Below are positions 32,507 through 40,327 of a stretch of 43,928 bases of DNA, in pieces. The position numbers were made by a program, and so were the translations under genes. The stretch spans positions 1-43,928 of the forward strand of contig NZ_JADYTS010000016.1 of assembly GCF_021531355.1 (NCBI RefSeq), given 5' to 3'. The DNA is from Leyella stercorea (lineage in GTDB: Bacteria > Bacteroidota > Bacteroidia > Bacteroidales > Bacteroidaceae). The notes beneath the pieces were generated by a model, which was given only the letters and a program-made list of their open reading frames with translations, ran no database searches and was not told where the DNA came from. The first letter of the stretch is position 1; every line of letters starts with the position of its first letter.

Positions 32507-33766
32507 TTACTCGAACTCAGCGCGGAGCACTTTCAGCACGTTGTCTACGGTCTCCTCTTCGAGGTCGGCCTTTTCAACAAGCATGTCGCGCGGTGCGTTG
32601 AGCACGGCCTTGGCGGTGTCGAGACCGATGCCCTTGATGGCGTCGATCACCCACTGGTCGATCTCGTCAGAGAATTCGTCGAGATAGATATCCTCGTCGG
32701 CATCCTCCTCGCTCACCTCGCGGAATACGTCGATGGTGTACTCGGTCAGCATTGACGCGAGCTTGATGTTCATACCGCCACGGCCGATGGCAAGGCTCAC
32801 CTCCTCCGGCTTCAGATATACCTCAGCCTTGTGGTTCTCCTCGTCAATCTTGATGGTCGACACCTTAGCGGGCGAAAGCGCACGCTGGATGAAGAGCTTT
32901 GTATTGGCGGTGTAGTTGATTACGTCGATGTTCTCGTTGCACAGTTCGTGCACGATGCCGTGTACGCGGCTGCCCTTCACGCCTACGCAGGCTCCTACGG
33001 GGTCGATACGGTCGTCGAAGCTCTCAACGGCAATCTTGGCGCGCTCGCCCGGCATGCGTGCTATGCGGCGGATGGCGATGAGTCCTTCAGCGATTTCGGG
33101 CACCTCAGCCTCCAGCAGGCGCTGCAGGAACATTGGGCTTGTGCGCGAAAGTATAATCTTGGGGTTGTTGTTCTCGTTGTCTACACGCTCAATGACGGCG
33201 CGTATTGTCTCGCCCTTGCGATACTGGTCGGCAGGTATCTGCTCTGCCTTAGGCAGGATGAGCTCGTTGTTCTCGTCGTCTACTACGAGCACCTCGCGCT
33301 TCCACACCTGATAAACCTCGGCTGCGATCACCTGTCCTACGCGGTCCTTGTACTTGTTGTAGAGCGAGTCGTGCTCAAGCTCAAGAATCTTCGATGCGAG
33401 GGTCTGTCGCAGGTTGAGTATGGCACGGCGGCCAAACTTGGCGAATTCAACACGTTCTGATACGTCCTCACCCACCTCGTAGTCGGGCTCTATCTTGCGT
33501 GCCTCCGTCAAGGCTATCTGCTTGTTTTCGTCCTCTACCTCGCCGTCAGCTACAACCACACGGTTGCGGTAAATCTCGAAGTCGCCCTTGTCGGGGTTGA
33601 CGATAACGTCGAAGTTCTCGTCGCTGCCGAATATCTTTGCCAGAACGTTACGGAAGCTCTCTTCCAGAACGCTTACTAAAGTGGTGCGGTCGATGTTCTT
33701 GGTCTCCTTGAATTCCTTGAACGAGTCGAACATGCTCACAATGTCGTCTTTCTTTGCTGCTGCCAT
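32507..33766 (-). CDS. nusA: Transcription termination/antitermination factor NusA
   Basis: A 419-residue NusA: N-terminal RNA-polymerase-binding domain (about 1-130), S1 domain (about 135-200), two KH domains (about 230-345, with RIDPVGACVGVKGSRV-like DRIDPVGACVGVKGSR and AIGRGGMNIKLASML) and a short helical C-terminal part (about 365-419). It lacks the long acidic repeats of E. coli NusA, as usual in Bacteroidetes. It follows rimP by 3 bases. Confidence 0.97.
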   Translation of the reverse strand: MAAAKKDDIVSMFDSFKEFKETKNIDRTTLVSVLEESFRNVLAKIFGSDENFDVIVNPDKGDFEIYRNRVVVADGEVEDENKQIALTEARKIEPDYEVGEDVSERVEFAKFGRRAILNLRQTLASKILELEHDSLYNKYKDRVGQVIAAEVYQVWKREVLVVDDENNELILPKAEQIPADQYRKGETIRAVIERVDNENNNPKIILSRTSPMFLQRLLEAEVPEIAEGLIAIRRIARMPGERAKIAVESFDDRIDPVGACVGVKGSRVHGIVHELCNENIDVINYTANTKLFIQRALSPAKVSTIKIDEENHKAEVYLKPEEVSLAIGRGGMNIKLASMLTEYTIDVFREVSEEDADEDIYLDEFSDEIDQWVIDAIKGIGLDTAKAVLNAPRDMLVEKADLEEETVDNVLKVLRAEFE

Positions 33767-33769
33767 AGC

Positions 33770-34237
33770 TTATTTGAAATTTATTAAGTATTTTGTATAT
33801 TTCACCTTATCCATCTGGAATGTGCGGTCTACGTCCACAAGCTGCGGGCGCTTCTTGCCTTCCACTTTCTGTTTCTCCTGAACAGTCACCACAAAGTCAT
33901 TGCCGTCGACGCTCTTCAACACGCCCTTGTACTTCAGTCCATCGGCATCAAGCACCTCTACGTCCTTGCCCACAAAGCAGTGATACTGCTGCGGCACCTT
34001 AAAGGGCTGACCCAATCCTGCCGAACCTACTTCGAGTTCGTAGTCTTCCTCGTCGCGGCTCAGATGATCTTCGATGTAACGGCTCAACTCCACGCAGTCC
34101 TCAATCCACACGCCATCGGCATGGTCTATCTCAACTACGATGCGGTCGTCGGGGCTTACTTCCACGTCGACAAGAAAGTACTCCTTGCCGTCGAGCCACT
34201 CATTAACAATACTTTTTACGGTGTTTTTGTCTATCAT
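33770..34237 (-). CDS. rimP: Ribosome maturation factor RimP
   Basis: A 155-residue RimP required for 30S maturation. The N-terminal domain contains the family pattern DCVELSRYIEDHL and YELEVGSAGLGQPFK; the C-terminal part is an SH3-like barrel. It is the first gene of the classic rimP-nusA-infB operon and has a promoter between the envC terminator and its start. Confidence 0.95.
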   Translation of the reverse strand: MIDKNTVKSIVNEWLDGKEYFLVDVEVSPDDRIVVEIDHADGVWIEDCVELSRYIEDHLSRDEEDYELEVGSAGLGQPFKVPQQYHCFVGKDVEVLDADGLKYKGVLKSVDGNDFVVTVQEKQKVEGKKRPQLVDVDRTFQMDKVKYTKYLINFK

Positions 34238-34252
34238 ATAAATACATTAGAG

Positions 34253-34288
34253 AATAAAAAATGAGGAGCTCTCTCGGAGCCCCTCATT
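34253..34288 (-). terminator. Terminator of the dut-to-EnvC operon
   Basis: On the reverse strand AATGAGG.GCTC and GAGC.CCTCATT pair (34260-34288, small bulges) and run into TTTTTATTC. It separates the EnvC-like gene from rimP, which has its own promoter just before it; the -7 box (34302-34309) lies slightly upstream, so rimP transcripts would cross this hairpin or it acts as a leader structure. Confidence 0.65.
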
Positions 34289-34301
34289 CCACTGAACGAT
34301 G

Positions 34302-34309
34302 CAAAATTA
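34302..34309 (-). promoter_or_regulatory. -7 box upstream of rimP
   Basis: The complement reads TAATTTTG, an exact TAnnTTTG match in a context almost identical to the suf promoter. It lies 65 bases before the rimP start, and the hairpin at 34260-34288 would fall in the leader. Confidence 0.5.
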
Positions 34310-34423
34310 CTAAATTTCTGCAACGTACACAAATATTTACTACATTTTCTATTCTATAGTCCCCAAAAAGCCGATACACAACAACAATAACCACAAAAAC
34401 ATGCAAGTTTGCAGTGCATACTA

Positions 34424-34483
34424 CTCCCCTCCCTACGGGGGAGGGGCTGGGGGTGGGGCTTTGTGGGGCTTTGTGGGGCTTCC
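34424..34483. repeat. G-rich hairpin and 10-mer repeat after the EnvC-like gene
   Basis: CCCCTCCC (34426-34433) pairs with GGGAGGGG (34439-34446), followed by CTGGGGGTGGGG and by GGGGCTTTGT repeated two and a half times (34455-34483). This resembles the CCCCTCCC...GGGAGGGGCTGGGGGTGGGG type of intergenic repeat I know from many bacterial genomes. Several runs of four or more G allow a G-quadruplex on the plus strand. The space from 34310 to 34423 shows no gene. Confidence 0.75.
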
Positions 34484-34486
34484 TTT

Positions 34487-36238
34487 TTACCTTCCAATCC
34501 ACGCCTCAGGATTCAGGCGGTTCTGCATCTTGCGCAGCTGGAACTGAAGGATATTATCCTGTGCCACTGTGCCCAGACTCTGACGTGTAGACACCTTCTG
34601 TCCACGCTGCACAGCCACCGAGCGCAGATTGCAATATACTGATATGTAGGCACCATGGCGCACCATCACCACGTACGAACCGCCGTATCCGAATACGGCA
34701 CTCACCTCGCCATCATATATCGCGCGTGCCTGACAGCCCGGCTGACCCATGATGTTGATGCCCTTGTTGTCGATGGTCACGCCCTTGAGTCCTGCCACGG
34801 AGTTCTGTCCGTAATGACTGACGATGCGTGCACTGCCCGTGATAGGCATTGGCAGACGACCCTTGTTGGCTTCAAATCCTCCCGACATCATGCGATCTAC
34901 CGACGACATGGTGGCGGTCTGTTCCACTTCCTTGCGTGCCTGGGCTATCTCCTTGGTGGAGCGCTGCTCGTCGGCGCGTGCCTTACGCTCCACAGCCTCG
35001 CGCTGAGCCGCAGCCTCGCGTGCACGCTGTTCGGCGGCAGCCTTCTGTTCGGCAGCCTCGCGTGCCGCAGCCTCAGCCGCAGCCTGCGCCTTTCTCTTAG
35101 CCTCGGCATCGCGCTGGCGCTGTGCTTCGGCACGGGCGGCAGCCTCACGTTCCTGTGCAGCACGAGCTTCAGCCTTGGCACGTGCCTCAGCCTCGCGTGC
35201 CTCACGCAGTCGGCGTTCGTTCTCTATACGTGCGCGTTCAGCCTCAGCACGCTTGCGTGCCAGTTCCTCCTCACGGCGTTTCTTGGCAGCGGCAGCCGCA
35301 GCCGCACGGCGCTTTGCCTCCTCGGCAGCACGCACACGAGCCTTCTCCACCTCGATGGCAATGAGTCGGTCAATCTGAGCGTTGATAGCCGAAGCGTCCT
35401 TGCGCTGCTTGTCTATGACGCGCTGTATGGTCTTCTGCTGTTTCTGCAGCGAGTTCACCACCTGCTGCTGCTCCTGTTGCTTGCCTTCAAGCTGCTTTCG
35501 TTCCTGCTGTCCACGATAGAGCATGTTGTTCTTCTGGCCCTTCACCTGCTGCAGCTGCGCGTGCTTCTCGTTCACCTGCGCCTGCTTCACCTTCACCATT
35601 TCGCCCTGCGCCTTCTGCCATGAGGCATACTCACGCACAAAGCGCAGTCGTCGGTACATCTGGGCGAAGTTCTTCGCCGAGAAGATAAACATCAGTCGGT
35701 CCTGCAACGTGTGCTGGCGGTTGATGTATCGCATCGACTTCACATACTTAGCCTTGCGGTCCTGCAGCTGCTTCTGCAATGTCGTGAGCTGTGCGTTGAG
35801 CAGTCCGATATTGCCGTCGATGTGCTGTATGTCCTTCTGTATGCCGTCGATGTTCTTCTGGTGCTTGTCTATCTCGCTGTTGATGACGAGCAGGTCGTTG
35901 AGACGCTTCTTCACATCCGCCTGATTGGCACGCAGCGCGGCCTCCTGCTTCTTTATCTCCTTCTGCATGGCTGTGCGCTTGCTCTGCAGTCCGCGTATCT
36001 CGGCTGTAGAGTAAGTGGGGCGTGCCGCCTTCTTGGTTGTTTTCTTTCGGGCGGTGGTCTTCTTGGCGGTAGTCTTTCTCTTTGTGCTGGTCTTTCTTCT
36101 TACTGGCGTCTTTGCCGCCTGCTTCTTCTTGGCCTGCGTCGTGGTGTGCTGGCGCTGCTGCATGAGCGTCAGAGCCGTGGCATCCGTAGGAGCGGCAAGC
36201 ATCGCTGTGGCAAGAAGTGCCATTATAAATTGCTTCAT
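34487..36238 (-). CDS. EnvC-like murein hydrolase activator (degenerate M23/LytM domain)
   Basis: A 583-residue exported protein. A signal peptide (about 1-21) is followed by a Lys-rich stretch, a long coiled coil (about 80-250), an Ala/Arg/Glu-rich helical region (about 290-430, many RAEAERARIENE-like blocks) and a C-terminal LytM-type domain (about 465-583). The metal ligands of active M23 peptidases are missing: the usual HxGxD is NKGINI and the usual HxH is YCNL. This is the EnvC pattern, in which the domain activates amidases instead of cutting peptides. Third downstream partner in the dut-TPR-DUF4292 operon, starting 6 bases after DUF4292. Confidence 0.9.
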   Translation of the reverse strand: MKQFIMALLATAMLAAPTDATALTLMQQRQHTTTQAKKKQAAKTPVRRKTSTKRKTTAKKTTARKKTTKKAARPTYSTAEIRGLQSKRTAMQKEIKKQEAALRANQADVKKRLNDLLVINSEIDKHQKNIDGIQKDIQHIDGNIGLLNAQLTTLQKQLQDRKAKYVKSMRYINRQHTLQDRLMFIFSAKNFAQMYRRLRFVREYASWQKAQGEMVKVKQAQVNEKHAQLQQVKGQKNNMLYRGQQERKQLEGKQQEQQQVVNSLQKQQKTIQRVIDKQRKDASAINAQIDRLIAIEVEKARVRAAEEAKRRAAAAAAAKKRREEELARKRAEAERARIENERRLREAREAEARAKAEARAAQEREAAARAEAQRQRDAEAKRKAQAAAEAAAREAAEQKAAAEQRAREAAAQREAVERKARADEQRSTKEIAQARKEVEQTATMSSVDRMMSGGFEANKGRLPMPITGSARIVSHYGQNSVAGLKGVTIDNKGINIMGQPGCQARAIYDGEVSAVFGYGGSYVVMVRHGAYISVYCNLRSVAVQRGQKVSTRQSLGTVAQDNILQFQLRKMQNRLNPEAWIGR

Positions 36239-36244
36239 TGGCTT

Positions 36245-37114
36245 TTACTGTATTGACATGAGTTTCTTGAGTATGTCCTGTGCCTCTATCTTCTTGTATT
36301 TGCCCGACAGCTGAGTCTCCACGTCCCAGTCGGCTGAGTTCTTGGGCGACGACATCTTCACCGTCAGCTGCGCTGCCTGCTGGCGTCCGGTGATGTCGGT
36401 GGTCACGGCAAACTGCTGCGACAGCGGGAACTGTCTGCCTGCAAACGTGCGGAAGTTGTCGTAGGTCCATATGAGCGACGACTTGCCGTGGCCCGCACTC
36501 TCATAGTTGGCACCGGCACCTGTTATCAGCGCTGTAGCCTTCGATGCCTTCCACTGATATTCTATCTTGCCGCTCTTGTAGCCCATGGGCACTGTTGTAG
36601 CCACGTCGGTCAGGCTGCACGTGAATCGTTGCAGCATCTGCTCGCCCACCGTCTTTTCGCCGGGCAGGAACAGCTGGTTCCAGAACAGAGCCTGCAGCGA
36701 GTAGAACGACAGTCCGTTGTCAGCCAGGAAGCTCACGTCCTTGTACGATGCCTTGATATATTCCTTGTGAAAACGGTCTACGAGCAGCACATAATCGGGT
36801 GTGAAATCAATGCGTGCTATCTCCGTACGTATAATGGGCAGCAACAGCTGCAGACGTATCACCTCGTCGCGACGCATGCTTATCTTGCCGTCGCAGCTGA
36901 GGTCTTTGTTGCCCGCTACCAGTCGGAAGTCGGCGCTTGCCACGATGTTGCGTGCCTGCACCTGATTGTCGAGCACACGCTTCATGAACGCCTGCTGTTC
37001 TGACTTCTGTGTCTTGGCCAGCCCCGTTGTGGCGCTGCCGTCGGTCACAGCCTTCTTGCTTGCACACGAGGCGAGCAAGACGATTACAGAGATTATCGTT
37101 ATTAGTCGTTTCAT
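36245..37114 (-). CDS. DUF4292 lipoprotein
   Basis: A 289-residue protein with a lipoprotein signal (VLLASCASKK, C17) and a body matching the Bacteroidetes DUF4292 family, which has a LolA/LolB-like look (beta-rich, binding hydrophobic ligands). Visible family features are SADFRLVAGNKDLSCDGKISMRRDEVIRLQLLLPIIRTE in its order of strands. It sits between the TPR and EnvC-like genes with 8- and 6-base gaps, suggesting a shared envelope role. Function not established. Confidence 0.88.
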   Translation of the reverse strand: MKRLITIISVIVLLASCASKKAVTDGSATTGLAKTQKSEQQAFMKRVLDNQVQARNIVASADFRLVAGNKDLSCDGKISMRRDEVIRLQLLLPIIRTEIARIDFTPDYVLLVDRFHKEYIKASYKDVSFLADNGLSFYSLQALFWNQLFLPGEKTVGEQMLQRFTCSLTDVATTVPMGYKSGKIEYQWKASKATALITGAGANYESAGHGKSSLIWTYDNFRTFAGRQFPLSQQFAVTTDITGRQQAAQLTVKMSSPKNSADWDVETQLSGKYKKIEAQDILKKLMSIQ

Positions 37115-37122
37115 TTTTTTCT

Positions 37123-38928
37123 TTATTGTTCCTCAATCTTCAGTTTCTTTGTCTTTATCTTTCGTGTCAGCACCGCCTTGTCGCCTCCTGCCTTGAACGC
37201 GCGCTGCCACAGCTCCACGGCACGGTCGGTGTCGCCGCACATGCAGTAGATGTCGCCGGCGTGTCCTATCACCACTGCGCTCGGTCCGTTCACGGTGTCG
37301 GTGTCGTTCTGCAGAGCGCGGTCGATGTAGGCACGTGCCTCGTCATATCGCTTCTGCAGGAACAGAATCCAGGCGTAGGTGTCGAGATAGGTGGCGTTGG
37401 TGGGTTCAGCCAGCACCGTCTTGAAGCTCATCTGCTCGGCACGCTTCAGGTCGCGTCGCAGTTCGGAGAGGTAGTAGGCATAGTTGTTGAGCACCACGAT
37501 GTTGTCCTCCTTCCATTTCAGGCTCTTGTCGTAAGCCTCGAATGCCTCCTCCTGCTGTTTCTTCTTGAACAGGATGTCGCCCATCGCGCCGTAGAAGTCG
37601 CTTGCCATGTCGGGGTCGGCATGGTCGTCTATCTCGTCGGCGCCACGCTTCAGGGCGTCGAGAGCGTGGTCGTCGTCGTCCTTCTGGAAGTAGGCGAGTC
37701 CGAGGAAGTAGTAGAAGGTCATGTCGTCGGGGTTGTATTGCGTTCCGGCAGTGCTCAGGGCTATCACCTCGTCCCACTTCTTCTTCTCCCACTTGTCCTG
37801 TATCAGCTTGATACGAGCCAGGTTGTTGTCGGGCTCGAAGGTGAGCGTGTGCTCGAAGGCGGCATTAACGGAGTCGACGGGCATGCCCTTCAGCTTCATG
37901 TACATAGCCTTCATGTTGGATATGTCGGCATTCTTGGGCGATGCTGCCATGGTGCGATCGAACAGATTGAGCACCACCACGCTGTCGCCGCCGTTCTGCT
38001 CCGACTCCTTTATGGCTTGCTGCAGCATGGTCACCTTGGTCTTCGATTCGGTCTGCGAGCTGAACAGTATCTTCTCGCGCAGTTCGTCGGCAGCCGCATT
38101 GTCGCCTCCGGCACGATAGTAGTCGTACATCGAGTTGAGGGCGAAGGCGTTCTGCGGGTCGTCGGCAAGTGCGCCCTGGAAGCATTTGAATGCCTCGTCG
38201 CGGCGGCTGTGGTTCATCAGCCAGTTGCCCAGCATCACCTTATAGTTGGGTTCATTGGGATGGGCGTCGTTCAGGGCCTTGAGCATGCGGTAGGCATTCT
38301 TGGTGTCGTGGCGCATCTCGTAGACATTCATCCTCATAAATGTCAGCTCGTCGCTCTCGCCGTCAATCTTCTCTATGCGCTCTATGGTCGAGAGCATGCG
38401 TGTATAGTCCTTCTTGGCACCGTACAGACGCGCCAGGATGTCGAGCACGTCGGTGCGCTCGCGGTGGTGCGAGTAGAGATTCTCATAAGCCTTGATGGCG
38501 CTGTCGTAGTCGCGCTGCTGTATGTACGTTGCGGCTACGCTCTCCTGATAGGTGTCGTTGGCTGGTTGCAGACGTGCGGCACGCTCCATATACTTCGTGG
38601 CTATAGAGTCGTTGCCCGTATCGAAGTACTGTTGTGCCAGCCGATAGTAGGCTTCGGCTGCATTGGGATTTACCTCTCGGCACGAGTCGAGCAGGCGAAG
38701 GGCTGTAGAGTCGTCGCCCCTGAGCTGGCTGCACACCGCATCGAGAAAGAGCCTGTCTGCCAACGGTGTGGCGTCGAGCAGTTCCTTGGCGCTGATGGTC
38801 ATCGTGTCGGCATCGAGTCGCTGAGCCACGCCTCGCGTACGATTGTCGATGCCCGTAGCAATGGCTGGGGCAATGGCGAGCAGGGCGGCTGCTCCGATGC
38901 CGATTATCTGATTCTTGTATGGGTTCAT
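37123..38928 (-). CDS. Tetratricopeptide repeat protein
   Basis: A 601-residue protein with an N-terminal membrane segment or signal (IIGIGAAALLAIAPAIATG) and TPR units across most of its length (for example NAAEAYYRLAQQYFDTGNDSIATKYMERAARLQP, shortened here, and DDMTFYYFLGLAYFQKDDDDHALDALKRGAD). Likely periplasmic or membrane-attached scaffold. It follows dut by 22 bases and precedes DUF4292 by 8. A long antisense frame on the plus strand here is a shadow of its GC-rich codons. Confidence 0.9.
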   Translation of the reverse strand: MNPYKNQIIGIGAAALLAIAPAIATGIDNRTRGVAQRLDADTMTISAKELLDATPLADRLFLDAVCSQLRGDDSTALRLLDSCREVNPNAAEAYYRLAQQYFDTGNDSIATKYMERAARLQPANDTYQESVAATYIQQRDYDSAIKAYENLYSHHRERTDVLDILARLYGAKKDYTRMLSTIERIEKIDGESDELTFMRMNVYEMRHDTKNAYRMLKALNDAHPNEPNYKVMLGNWLMNHSRRDEAFKCFQGALADDPQNAFALNSMYDYYRAGGDNAAADELREKILFSSQTESKTKVTMLQQAIKESEQNGGDSVVVLNLFDRTMAASPKNADISNMKAMYMKLKGMPVDSVNAAFEHTLTFEPDNNLARIKLIQDKWEKKKWDEVIALSTAGTQYNPDDMTFYYFLGLAYFQKDDDDHALDALKRGADEIDDHADPDMASDFYGAMGDILFKKKQQEEAFEAYDKSLKWKEDNIVVLNNYAYYLSELRRDLKRAEQMSFKTVLAEPTNATYLDTYAWILFLQKRYDEARAYIDRALQNDTDTVNGPSAVVIGHAGDIYCMCGDTDRAVELWQRAFKAGGDKAVLTRKIKTKKLKIEEQ

Positions 38929-38950
38929 TGCTTATTGTGTGTTTGCTGCT

Positions 38951-39388
38951 TTACTTCACTCCGGTGTGGCCATATCCGCCCTCACCGCGTTCGGTCTGGT
39001 CGAGTTGCTCAACCACCTCAAACTGTCCCTGCTCATGGCGTGCTATCACCATCTGTGCTATGCGCTCGCCCTCGGTGATGACAAACGGCTCTGTAGAGAG
39101 GTTGACGAGCAGCACGCCTATCTCGCCACGGTAGTCGGCGTCGATGGTTCCGGGCGAGTTGAGCACAGTGATGCCGTGCTTCAGTGCCAAGCCTGAGCGT
39201 GGGCGCACCTGAGCCTCATATCCCGGAGGCAGCGCAATGTACAGACCTGTGGGTATGATGCGGCGCTCCATTGGGTTGAGCGTGATTGACTCGTCGATAT
39301 TGGCACGCAAGTCCATGCCTGCGCTCAGCTCGGTAGCGTACGCCGGCAGTTGCTGACGGCCACGGTTCACTATCTTTATTTTCACCAT
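38951..39388 (-). CDS. dut: dUTP diphosphatase
   Basis: A 145-residue trimeric dUTPase that removes dUTP and supplies dUMP. All five motifs are visible: [29 protein letters not shown] with the catalytic Asp, RIAQMVIA and the flexible C-terminal [11 protein letters not shown]. It heads the operon with the TPR, DUF4292 and EnvC-like genes. Confidence 0.97.
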   Translation of the reverse strand: MVKIKIVNRGRQQLPAYATELSAGMDLRANIDESITLNPMERRIIPTGLYIALPPGYEAQVRPRSGLALKHGITVLNSPGTIDADYRGEIGVLLVNLSTEPFVITEGERIAQMVIARHEQGQFEVVEQLDQTERGEGGYGHTGVK

Positions 39389-39431
39389 ATTGTTATTGTC
39401 GTTATCTTATGTTTCTTATACAATTAATCTG

Positions 39432-39439
39432 CAAAAATA
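39432..39439 (-). promoter_or_regulatory. -7 box of the dut promoter
   Basis: The complement reads TATTTTTG, matching TAnnTTTG, 44 bases upstream of the dut start codon. Confidence 0.55.
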
Positions 39440-39494
39440 CTGATTATTGACGAGATAACGGACGTTTAGCTACAAAATAACATTAATTTAGAGA

Positions 39495-39885
39495 ATGCAA
39501 ATATTGTACTGGCAGTAAAAAAGTGTTACAAACAAAAAATTGATTTTAGAGATTTCTGAAGCGATTTTTATAGGTTGACGAGGGGTCTTTCAGTCGTTTT
39601 TTCTTAATTAGGAGCTTCCTTGCACTCCAAAAGGACTACATTTGGTGTGCAAGTAGGCCCTAATTGCAATGCAACGGAAGCCATATTGCAGTGCAAATAT
39701 AATCCTTTTGAAATAAAATGTAGGGTTTTCGCACGGCTTACTATTGCACACCAGCACCCACCATCATCACAATCCGCTGAATACTAACATAATAATCGCT
39801 GCACGCGCAAAACTCACGATTTTAGAGCAAAAGATTTTGTTGTGCGCTCAACTCACAGTTTTGAGCGGTTAAAAATGCAAATATA
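39495..39885. repeat. Non-coding intergenic element, copy 2 (inverted relative of 2806-3205)
   Basis: Shares, in inverted orientation, the conserved blocks of the stretch before SusC: the 21-base block at 39512-39532 is identical to 3160-3180, with similar flanks (AAATCTCTA...), and the GCGCAAAACTC to GAGCGGTTAAAAATGCAAATATA block at 39808-39885 corresponds to the complement of 2806-2885. Both ends carry GCAAATAT. No gene is present. It separates dut from the 40 kb secreted-protein unit. Confidence 0.55.
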
Positions 39886-39891
39886 ATTTTC

Positions 39892-39967
39892 GTCACGAAT
39901 GCACACGAATTATTCACGAATTATTTTAGTCACAAACATTCATGGATAATTCATGGTAATTCGTGAC
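39892..39967. repeat. Inverted array element E10 (CACGAAT units)
   Basis: GTCACGAAT (39892-39900) is matched by ATTCGTGAC (39959-39967). The left arm has CACGAAT three times with short spacers and the right arm has ATTCATGG twice plus ATTCGTG. Same inverted-array logic as E1-E8 with another unit, but no 3-base-loop hairpin. No gene lies between 39968 and the terminator at 40058. Confidence 0.65.
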
Positions 39968-40048
39968 CATAAAGCAAACCATAGGAGGGTATGGCATCCC
40001 TGCCGTATCCACTCAATCTACTATAAATAAAGGCAGAGTGAGTAGGGC

Positions 40049-40113
40049 AAAAATAAAGCACCCTGCAAAGGCAAAAGCACTGAATTGGTTAATGCTTTCA
40101 CTCTTGCAGGGCG
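40049..40113 (-). terminator. Terminator of the 40 kb secreted-protein unit
   Basis: GCACCCTGCAA (from 40058) pairs with TTGCAGGGCGC (to 40113), with an inner AAAGCA/TGCTTT stem (40074-40079, 40093-40098). The reverse strand continues TTTATTTTTG. It follows the small peptide gene by about 40 bases. Confidence 0.75.
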
Positions 40114-40155
40114 CTCAACTTTAATAAAATAGTGAGTTTTTTGGTTGTCTATAGT

Positions 40156-40314
40156 TTAGAAATCTTCATCACTGTAATCATCATCCCCTTCTTCTACGAT
40201 GCCGAATCCATGGGTTTTGTCATCGTCGGGAGTCCAGCCGCTCGCGGTCATTATCTGTGAAGGCTCCATCTCGATAACGGTAATCTCAGGAGCAATATAT
40301 TTCTTCTTTTTCAT
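40156..40314 (-). CDS. Small acidic peptide of 52 residues behind the secreted-protein gene
   Basis: The frame starts MKKKKYIAPEITVIEMEPSQ and continues IMTASGWTPDDDKTHGFG before an acidic end EEGDDDYSDEDF and TAA. It starts 13 bases after the stop of the 1105-residue protein and before a terminator, so it is the second gene of the unit. The layout (basic KKK start, a PEI.VIE helix, then ASGW and an acidic tail) resembles short Bacteroidales proteins often found beside secreted proteins, some of which are peptide precursors. There is no Gly-Gly cleavage site, signal peptide or maturation gene nearby, so a precursor role is only a guess. Confidence 0.75.
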   Translation of the reverse strand: MKKKKYIAPEITVIEMEPSQIMTASGWTPDDDKTHGFGIVEEGDDDYSDEDF

Positions 40315-40327
40315 ATTGTCGTACTTT

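Noticed and set aside
37009..39078. 689-residue open frame on the plus strand opposite the TPR and dut genes
   Set aside because: It is antisense to genes with clear family motifs, has no family features and arises from codon bias of the opposite strand.
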